16,390 nt of DNA, taken from assembly GCA_023406915.1 (NCBI GenBank), contig JAEXTR010000320.1, positions 1 through 16,390 on the forward strand, in the 5' to 3' direction. The stretch comes from Bacteroidota bacterium. GTDB taxonomy: Bacteria; Bacteroidota; Ignavibacteria; Ignavibacteriales; Ignavibacteriaceae. The stretch's first letter is position 1. Each line of letters starts with the position of its first letter. Position numbers and translations under genes: made by a program. Below, in pieces: positions 1-4,863 of this stretch. The notes beneath the pieces are model-generated. The model was not told the origin of the DNA. It saw nothing but the letters and a program-made list of their open reading frames with translations, and ran no database searches.

Positions 1-1291
1 ATGGTGAAAATGTGATTCTGTGCAGATCTACATGCATAGGGCAATCCCATGCAGAGTTTCCTCCATACGGACCTGCAGGATTTCTTAGCGGCGCGAAATC
101 TTGTCCATTTGTTGTAAGATGAAGTTCGATATTTCCGACAAGTACCCGGTTTGGATCGGTTGGCGAAACAGCTATACAGAGGTCGTAATTGCCCTGATCT
201 GACCAAGTGGTTCCATTGTATGTCCCACCAAGCTTTACGCCTGCAGAAATCTGAGACCAACTTGCTCCACGATTAGTAGATTTAAAAACATAAGAGCGTG
301 AATTCTGAATATTTGCTCCATACAGATATACATATAAAGTTTCAGGATGTGATAAAGATTGAGTAATCTGACCACGGGTGAATGAAGAGGGAAGTCCAGA
401 GGAGGAGAGTGTCCAGTTACCACCATAGTTAGTGGAAACATATACCCCAGGAGAGGATGATCCGCCGATGGTTGCGTAGAATCTTCCTGCCTGAGCCGGG
501 TCAGCAATTACATCGAAGGATTCACCGGTTAGAGTTTTGCTCCATGTGGCTCCAAAGTCTGTAGATCTCCAGATTCCCATATTAGCAGGACTTCCAAAGA
601 AAGAGTATCCTCTGCCAAAAGCAGCCACAACATTTGCATTTTGATGAGGGCTTACAGCGATTGCGTTAATAAATGTTACAGAACCAAATGAGCCGTTCAG
701 ATTTGCCCAGGAATTTCCTCCATCGGTGCTTTTATAAATTCCATCGCCTGTGAATGATAATGGATATCCCCCGGCGATTACCTCTCCTGTTCCGGCATAC
801 ACCGTATTCGGTTGAATCGGATCGAAGGTTATTGCTCCGTAGCTTAGGGATGAGAAATCAGGCAGGAGGTCAGTCCATGAAGCACCACCGTTTGTGGATT
901 TCCAAAGACCGCCAGCGGCTGCACCTGCAAGAACAATGTTGGAATTTGTTGGATGTACTGCCAGACCGCGAACTCTGCCTGAAACTGTTCCCCAATGCTC
1001 AGGCCATGTGCTGACTATACCCTTGGGACCGATATTTACCCAGGGGGTTGTAAAACCACGGTTACTATAATCTGTAGCTCTTTCCCGTGCCAATTCAGCT
1101 TTGAATGTGTGAATTGATACTGTGTCGTATGGATATGCTCTTTCACGGTAGAAATGCTCGTACCGTTTGAAGGAATTTTTCTCTTTTATTTCAGATGGGA
1201 CATTATCCCAGTAAGAGGATTGCTGAGCCATTATAGGGAGTCCTGCAATAAACAGGAGAAGCAGAATAGCTATGGGAGTATAGTTTTTCAT
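1..1291 (-). CDS. Secreted BNR/sortilin-like beta-propeller protein, N-terminal part (3' end outside window)
   Basis: Reading the minus strand from the ATG at 1291 gives 430 uninterrupted codons that run off the window, so the C-terminus is missing. Residues 1-22 form a signal peptide (MKNY, a hydrophobic stretch, then a site near MAQQ). Six Asp-box/BNR-type repeats are visible: KSTNGGASW (131-139), KSTDGGNSW (187-195), RSTDFGATW (242-250), VSTNYGGNW (285-293), KSTNRGASW (337-345) and a degenerate LTTNGQDF (392-399). The lead-in WVNIGPKG...SGRVRGLAVHP (84-114) and the late VDLHRITFSP (421-430) are typical of large FCB-group exported propellers related to sortilin/VPS10 and GH74 folds. Such proteins often end in a T9SS sorting domain, but that end is not visible here. 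The fold is well supported; any enzymatic activity is unknown. No clear Shine-Dalgarno precedes the ATG. Confidence 0.85.
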   Translation of the reverse strand, partial: MKNYTPIAILLLLFIAGLPIMAQQSSYWDNVPSEIKEKNSFKRYEHFYRERAYPYDTVSIHTFKAELARERATDYSNRGFTTPWVNIGPKGIVSTWPEHWGTVSGRVRGLAVHPTNSNIVLAGAAAGGLWKSTNGGASWTDLLPDFSSLSYGAITFDPIQPNTVYAGTGEVIAGGYPLSFTGDGIYKSTDGGNSWANLNGSFGSVTFINAIAVSPHQNANVVAAFGRGYSFFGSPANMGIWRSTDFGATWSKTLTGESFDVIADPAQAGRFYATIGGSSSPGVYVSTNYGGNWTLSSSGLPSSFTRGQITQSLSHPETLYVYLYGANIQNSRSYVFKSTNRGASWSQISAGVKLGGTYNGTTWSDQGNYDLCIAVSPTDPNRVLVGNIELHLTTNGQDFAPLRNPAGPYGGNSAWDCPMHVDLHRITFSP

Positions 1292-1398
1292 AATCACTCA
1301 TAATTATTGATGATGTAAAATAGGGGAGTCAGGGCAATATCTTTTGTCCCCTGCACCTTGAACACAGATGGGACGACAAAATAAAAGAATAACCAGAA

Positions 1399-1430
1399 GT
1401 TTCCCCAGCCTCTGCCCAAGCCAGGGAAAC
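1399..1430 (-). terminator. Possible terminator hairpin downstream of the DUF4412-like pair
   Basis: Perfect 7-bp arms GTTTCCC (1399-1405) and GGGAAAC (1424-1430) enclose an 18-nt loop. On the minus strand the stem is followed after a few bases by a T-rich stretch (TTATTCTTTTATTTTG). It lies 60-90 nt past the stop of the upstream minus-strand gene. The T tract is interrupted and the loop is long, so intrinsic termination is only a possibility. Confidence 0.3.
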
Positions 1431-1446
1431 CACTCAGCTCAACCAA

Positions 1447-1469
1447 GAGTCATTGAATAATAGTGACTC
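1447..1469. repeat. Short inverted repeat in the 1292-1489 intergenic region
   Basis: GAGTCATT (1447-1454) and AGTGACTC (1462-1469) can pair over 8 positions (one G-T) around a 7-nt loop, just past the stop codon of the gene ending at 1490. There is no T run on either side, so it is not a standard terminator. It may be a second 3'-end stabilising hairpin or chance. Nothing else in 1292-1489 looks like a gene. Confidence 0.3.
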
Positions 1470-1489
1470 AGGTGCGCTGTTCTCAAAAG

Positions 1490-2113
1490 TTATTTAGTTA
1501 CAGGTTTGTATTTAGAGGGAACACGGAAAAACTCTTCATCCAGTGGAATCCGTTCATGTCCGGTTGCACTAAACCTGCTTTTGATATTTCCATGAGAATC
1601 ATATTCAGTGACTTCAAGAGGGAAATACTGGTCCTGAAGCACAGCATGCCAGAAAATTGATTCTTTTGATGTAAGGTCATCAAACATAACAAAGCGTTTG
1701 AAACCTTTTGTAACCCATATCTCTGTTTCCTCGTCATTTTTCCTCACAAGCCAGCGCTCACAAGGGAAACCGATAAGAGTTCTCTTTTGATCAAATTTCT
1801 GGACATTTCTAGAAATTTCAAGTTTCATCTCTTTGTATTCTTCCGATTCAATATCAAGGAGATGGGTGACACTGCTATAGGTTTTTGAATCGTGCATCAT
1901 ATAGTACACCATACCATTTGTTACCAGCATCGAACCACCGCTAGAAAAGTCAAGGCGGGTATCATCTTTTTTGATCCAGTAATCAACGGTGCCGATCTCA
2001 ACGAGGTCACCATTGTATTCGGTATAAATGATTTTGCCTTCAAACGGACCTGCTGCCTGAGGCAACAATGTTGTTATTGCAAAGAGTATAAATAGAAACA
2101 CAAGCTTTTTCAA
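1490..2113 (-). CDS. Secreted DUF4412-like protein (paralogue 1), TTG start
   Basis: A 207-residue protein with a signal peptide (MKKLVFLFILFAITTLLPQAAG, cleavage about residue 21) followed by one beta-rich domain opening with FEGKIIYTEY. The pattern of an early FEG strand, a central HDSKTY, a later LIGFPCERW, IWVTKG and a final FFRVPSKY matches DUF4412-type periplasmic/lipid-binding-like proteins. This family name is from memory of its motifs. The start codon is TTG at 2113; it is chosen because AGGAGG sits six nt upstream and because it puts the signal peptide exactly at the N-terminus. The gene starts 26 nt after its paralogue at 2140-2793 and is surely co-transcribed with it. A Cys in the GFPCERW segment is shared with the paralogue. 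No lipobox is seen, so a periplasmic or secreted form is likelier than a lipoprotein. Function unknown. Confidence 0.85.
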   Translation of the reverse strand: MKKLVFLFILFAITTLLPQAAGPFEGKIIYTEYNGDLVEIGTVDYWIKKDDTRLDFSSGGSMLVTNGMVYYMMHDSKTYSSVTHLLDIESEEYKEMKLEISRNVQKFDQKRTLIGFPCERWLVRKNDEETEIWVTKGFKRFVMFDDLTSKESIFWHAVLQDQYFPLEVTEYDSHGNIKSRFSATGHERIPLDEEFFRVPSKYKPVTK

Positions 2114-2119
2114 TGAGAG

Positions 2120-2125
2120 CCTCCT
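2120..2125 (-). promoter_or_regulatory. Ribosome binding site AGGAGG fixing a TTG start
   Basis: A perfect AGGAGG lies six nt before the TTG codon at 2113-2111 on the minus strand. No ATG or GTG with comparable spacing exists near the signal peptide, so this site decides the start. Confidence 0.75.
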
Positions 2126-2139
2126 AGGGATGATGTGAG

Positions 2140-2793
2140 TTATTCAGGTTTAAACATCTGATCAAAACCAGGGATTGCCATTTTCTGATAACCCTCTGGA
2201 ATCTCAAAAAGTGACTGATCTAAAGATTTCTTCTCAACCTTCTTGACTTCAAAAACGGTTTTACCATTTTCGATTATCTGCATAGGAAAACCAATCGAAG
2301 AGAGTTCGTCTTTCCATCGGTCCTGAGCCTTCTCTTTATCGCCGAACATCATGAAGGCACCAAGTTCATCAGTCAACCAAATATCAGTGGTTCCTTCACT
2401 ATCTTTTTGCTGCCATTTTACACAGGAAAAACCAAGGATATCCTTTGTCTCATTTGTTTTGGTGATGGAAGATGTGTTATCCTCCTCGGACTTGGTTTCG
2501 GGGATGTTTGCATCGGCAAGGTCAGCACCTTTACCATCAAGGGGTATCTCGATGTACATTTTTTGATCATGGACAATGACAACCATTTTTTTGTCAAGGA
2601 TGAGGATGTTTTCTCCCTCACTACCCTTGAGCATGTATTGCCCCTTTTTCGCAAAATATTCTATGAACTGTGCATCTCCGTCGGTTTCATCAACCGCGAT
2701 ATGCACCACACCTTCAAACAAAGATTGCGGAGTTGCAACTATTTGAAATATGACAAATAGCCATACAAAACAGAAGAAGCAAGATTTTTTCAT
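2140..2793 (-). CDS. Secreted DUF4412-like protein (paralogue 2)
   Basis: A 217-residue protein starting at the ATG at 2793. The open frame extends further upstream to a TTG at 2865, but that codon is part of a likely -35 box, while GGGAGG lies four nt before the ATG and the signal peptide begins there (MKKSCFFCFVWLFVIFQIVA). The mature part parallels its neighbour: LFEGVVHIAV for FEGKIIYTEY, VHDQKMY for HDSKTY, ILGFSCVKW for LIGFPCERW, DIWLTDELGAFMMFGD for EIWVTKGFKRFVMFDD, and LFEIPEGYQ for FFRVPSKYK. This is a clear tandem duplication with strong divergence. It carries an extra acidic, Ser/Thr-rich segment (ADLADANIPETKSEEDNTSS) in the middle. It leads a two-gene operon with its own promoter. 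Function unknown; the fold may be LolA/LppX-like by family analogy. Confidence 0.87.
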   Translation of the reverse strand: MKKSCFFCFVWLFVIFQIVATPQSLFEGVVHIAVDETDGDAQFIEYFAKKGQYMLKGSEGENILILDKKMVVIVHDQKMYIEIPLDGKGADLADANIPETKSEEDNTSSITKTNETKDILGFSCVKWQQKDSEGTTDIWLTDELGAFMMFGDKEKAQDRWKDELSSIGFPMQIIENGKTVFEVKKVEKKSLDQSLFEIPEGYQKMAIPGFDQMFKPE

Positions 2794-2837
2794 AGCACCT
2801 CCCAGGCAGGTATAGGTTAGTAAGTATTTCTGCAATA

Positions 2838-2865
2838 AAATTACAAAAAAATCCTGATTAGTCAA
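2838..2865 (-). promoter_or_regulatory. Candidate sigma70-type promoter for the DUF4412-like operon
   Basis: On the minus strand TTGACT (2865-2860) is followed after 16 nt by TAATTT (2843-2838). The predicted transcript start near 2831 gives a leader of about 37 nt to the ATG at 2793. The -35 is close to consensus (5/6) and the -10 is moderate. Confidence 0.45.
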
Positions 2866-2905
2866 TAAACCATGCTAGTGATTGGAATAATTGAGTCAGG
2901 CTAAC

Positions 2906-3667
2906 TCACAGCTCAGCGATAACCAGCATTTCAAAATCTTCAGTTGTCAGAACGTCCTTACGTGAATAAGCTCCTATCTTTGCACCAAAGATATCGACCT
3001 TCACAAAACCCAAAGAAGTTAACAACCAGGTTATTTCACTAGGAACATAGTATCTTTCATTACACTCTATCTGATACTCTTTTCCATCGTCATCAGTATA
3101 GGTAGTGATATTATGATCCCTGAATGTCATAAGGTCGAATGTAGTACTTCTATACGTTGCATTTCCATCCTGTGCAGAGCCGCTGGTAAATTCTGTTACC
3201 GAGTGATACAAAGGAAACAATCCATTTAAGGTTGTAAAAATGAGTTTACCCTTCGGCTTGAGAGAAGCTGCTGCACTTCTTAGAATCTGGAAGTTCATTT
3301 CGTCGGTTTCCATCAAAGGGAAGCCTCCTTCACAAAGCATGATTGCCGCATCAAATTCAGATTTAAACTGGAGCGCACGTGCATCCCCCTGTAAAAACGT
3401 AACTTTTACACCGGCCTCTGAAGCCTTTTCCTCTGCCCTTCGAAGTTGAGCAGGGGACAAATCAACACCAGTTATAGTATAACCTCTTTTCGCAAGCTCA
3501 ACACTATGCCGACCAGTTCCGCACCCTATGTCCAGAATGTTTATTTGCTTATTATGCTGAAATTCTGACTCCAGAAAATCACATTCACCGAGAGTGCCCT
3601 GAGTGAAAACTTCGTTATCATATTTGCGGGCATAGTTTTCAAAAAACTTTTCGTACCATTGTTTCAT
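2906..3667 (-). CDS. Class I SAM-dependent methyltransferase
   Basis: A 253-residue cytosolic protein with a Rossmann-type methyltransferase core. Motif I is ILDIGCGTG (44-52), the acidic residue at the end of strand beta2 is in GVDLS (67-71), and FLQGDA (91-96) marks the next cofactor contact. IMLCEGGFPLM (109-119) replaces the usual motif-IV D-x-x-x segment, and LKPKGKLIFTTLNG follows as motif VI. The N-terminal MKQWYEKFFENYARKYD is typical of small-molecule or tRNA-independent UbiE-like methyltransferases acting on unknown substrates. The substrate cannot be named. The gene has its own promoter at 3750-3777 and a 112-nt gap to the DUF4412-like operon. Start at the ATG at 3667 fits the N-terminal helix; a weak AGGTAGG precedes it. 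Confidence 0.9.
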   Translation of the reverse strand: MKQWYEKFFENYARKYDNEVFTQGTLGECDFLESEFQHNKQINILDIGCGTGRHSVELAKRGYTITGVDLSPAQLRRAEEKASEAGVKVTFLQGDARALQFKSEFDAAIMLCEGGFPLMETDEMNFQILRSAAASLKPKGKLIFTTLNGLFPLYHSVTEFTSGSAQDGNATYRSTTFDLMTFRDHNITTYTDDDGKEYQIECNERYYVPSEITWLLTSLGFVKVDIFGAKIGAYSRKDVLTTEDFEMLVIAEL

Positions 3668-3702
3668 TGGTTAACCTACCTGTAATTAAAGAAATGAGAT
3701 GA

Positions 3703-3721
3703 AACTCACAATTCTTGAGTT
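3703..3721 (-). repeat. Hairpin in the methyltransferase leader
   Basis: AACTCA and TGAGTT form a perfect 6-bp stem with a 7-nt loop; a single-base bulge lets the stem extend by TGA/TCA. It lies between the predicted transcript start and the start codon. It could affect translation or mRNA stability, or be chance. Confidence 0.3.
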
Positions 3722-3749
3722 CACAGCTATAAAATTAGTAAAAAAACTG

Positions 3750-3777
3750 ATTATACAGGTGTTAAATTACTGTTCAA
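3750..3777 (-). promoter_or_regulatory. Strong sigma70-type promoter for the methyltransferase gene
   Basis: Minus-strand TTGAAC (3777-3772), a 16-nt spacer, then a perfect TATAAT (3755-3750). Transcription would begin near 3743, leaving a leader of about 75 nt before the ATG at 3667. The leader contains the inverted repeat AACTCA (3703-3708) / TGAGTT (3716-3721). Confidence 0.6.
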
Positions 3778-3897
3778 TTAAAAAATACTTGTGAACCTTC
3801 ATGAGCCCAGGCAGGAGGTTTAAGCATTTTCCCAAGTACATTAGTCTTCACATTCGATGCGATGTCTCCCCATCTCGTGAGGAGCCGGATGTTTTTA
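3778..3897. other. Non-coding stretch between the small membrane protein gene and the methyltransferase promoter
   Basis: No frame here has protein-like composition on either strand. On the minus strand this is the 3' flank of the small membrane protein gene. I see no convincing terminator hairpin; the T run near 3781-3786 is not preceded by a stable GC stem. Read-through into the methyltransferase gene is therefore possible. Confidence 0.35.
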
Positions 3898-4050
3898 CTA
3901 CTCTGTTGAATCAGTATTTGTTTTATCCTTACCCTTCCTTTTTCCCTTTTCTGCCAGACTGGAGAGAAGTAATTGTATTGCAATAAAACCAAGGATCGCA
4001 CTTGCCCCAATTATTATCCAGAAAATCCATTCGTATAATTCACTATTCAC
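3898..4050 (-). CDS. Small single-span membrane protein (50 aa)
   Basis: The minus strand from the GTG at 4050 to the TAG at 3898-3900 encodes 50 residues: a short acidic start (MNSELYEW), a hydrophobic helix of about 21 residues (IFWIIIGASAILGFIAIQLLL), then a basic and polar tail (AEKGKRKGKDKTNTDSTE). The positive-inside rule puts the tail in the cytoplasm. AAGGTG lies five nt before the GTG, a good ribosome binding site. The gene is too short for usual length cut-offs and is easily missed. It is divergent from the SWIM-protein gene, 51 nt away. I do not recognise the family; the layout resembles small accessory subunits (for example of secretion or oxidase complexes) but no such partner is adjacent. 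Confidence 0.7.
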   Translation of the reverse strand: MNSELYEWIFWIIIGASAILGFIAIQLLLSSLAEKGKRKGKDKTNTDSTE

Positions 4051-4055
4051 TTTTT

Positions 4056-4061
4056 CACCTT
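4056..4061 (-). promoter_or_regulatory. Ribosome binding site for the 50-aa membrane protein
   Basis: AAGGTG on the minus strand, five nt before the GTG start at 4050. It supports translation of an ORF that length filters would drop. Confidence 0.55.
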
Positions 4062-4101
4062 TTTAATTGATTAGCGGAGTAAATATCCTCATGTTTTTTG
4101 G

Positions 4102-4770
4102 ATGCAACCGTATCATCCCATGATACTTTTTGACTCTCAGCAAGAATGCACTGGAGAAATAGGGGAGAATTGTGTAATATTCGAATCAAAAAACAGTATG
4201 AATAAAGCGAAGACTGATATAAGGCTATTAATTGATGATCAACACAGTAAACAGGAACAGCTTTTCTATACTCACCTCATTGAACAGATCCCATCGCTCC
4301 CCTCTGGAGAAATCGAGTATTACGGTCAAAGGCTAAACCTCAATTTACTGACATGTACCTGCAGAGAATCTTTTTATAAGCGGGAACAGTATGGAGAAGG
4401 GCGGGATATAAGAGTTTTATGCAAGCACCTGTATCTTAAAATAAGAAAGTATCTGGCAGCTGGTTCACTGACCAGAGTTCTCGCTGATCATCAGCACAAG
4501 TATGGTAGCGAACTACTTCTGCGTCGGGAGATTAAAGACAAAGATGTATTTATTGGTTTTTCTGCGGAAATCAATCCACCTGAATGGATCAGTATTTACC
4601 TGACCAATCCTCCAAATTATGATGTATTCGTAAGGTTTTCTTTTAATATTTCTGAATGGCGGTGGGCATACGGTATTGCTCCTGCAAGTGCAAAACAGAT
4701 AGAAAGCTATATTTCGCTTCTATTTCGGAAGAGCTCAAGATTTTCGGGCGGATTCTCGATTACATTTTGA
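4102..4770 (+). CDS. Orphan SWIM zinc-finger protein
   Basis: Up to 222 residues from the ATG at 4102. The key feature is TCTC (84-87) followed by VLCKH (105-109), i.e. C85-x-C87-x19-C107-x-H109, the CxCxnCxH zinc ligands of the SWIM domain, preceded by a typical beta lead-in (IEYYGQRLNLNLL). SWIM domains bind DNA or protein and usually sit in SNF2 helicases, MuDR-type transposases or Sws1-like recombination factors. Here there is no ATPase or nuclease domain. The rest (GFSAEINPPEWISIYLTNPP and FSFNISEWRWAYG) is unrecognised and looks alpha/beta. The start is uncertain: no ribosome binding site precedes 4102, 4120 or 4198, and the inverted repeat at 4110-4126 would lie inside the gene if 4102 is used. 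Function unknown. Confidence 0.75.
   Translation: MQPYHPMILFDSQQECTGEIGENCVIFESKNSMNKAKTDIRLLIDDQHSKQEQLFYTHLIEQIPSLPSGEIEYYGQRLNLNLLTCTCRESFYKREQYGEGRDIRVLCKHLYLKIRKYLAAGSLTRVLADHQHKYGSELLLRREIKDKDVFIGFSAEINPPEWISIYLTNPPNYDVFVRFSFNISEWRWAYGIAPASAKQIESYISLLFRKSSRFSGGFSITF
4110..4126. promoter_or_regulatory. Perfect 7-3-7 palindrome at the divergent gene pair, possible operator
   Basis: GTATCAT, CCC, ATGATAC: 7-bp perfect arms with a 3-nt centre. It sits about 60 nt upstream of the small membrane protein gene and over the first codons of the SWIM gene (or upstream of it if a later start such as 4198 is used). Size and spacing fit a dimeric repressor site; no regulator gene is adjacent. Confidence 0.35.
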
Positions 4771-4827
4771 TCACAGAAAAAACTTTGCTTGTATTTTCCT
4801 AAAAGACTTCGTAATTTTTCACGTTAC

Positions 4828-4833
4828 TATAAA
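4828..4833 (+). promoter_or_regulatory. Possible -10 element of the T9SS propeller gene
   Basis: TATAAA about 30 nt before the ATG at 4864. No good -35 is seen at 16-18 nt upstream (ACTTCG at 16 nt is poor), so this is a weak call. Confidence 0.3.
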
Positions 4834-4863
4834 AACATCCACAACAATCCGATCGGAGTTACG

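Noticed and set aside
235..1014. Open frames on both strands inside the first propeller gene (235-507 minus, 754-1014 plus)
   Set aside because: They lie in other frames of a continuous 430-codon reading with clear BNR repeats and signal peptide; their translations lack domain-like composition.
2794..2865. Longer N-terminus of the second DUF4412-like protein starting at TTG 2865
   Set aside because: It would bury the signal peptide 24 residues in, lacks a ribosome binding site, and its TTG is part of a likely -35 box.
3772..3796. GTTCA/TGAAC inverted repeat as a terminator of the small membrane protein gene
   Set aside because: The 5-bp stem is weak, the loop is 15 nt, and one arm is the -35 box of a good promoter.
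3774..4010. Two overlapping open frames (3774-4010 minus, 3801-3986 plus) at the small membrane protein locus
   Set aside because: Neither has a ribosome binding site or sensible composition; the minus-strand frame 3898-4050 explains the region better.
4789..4863. Longer N-terminus of the T9SS propeller starting at TTG 4789
   Set aside because: The signal peptide and the CGGAG site both point to the ATG at 4864.
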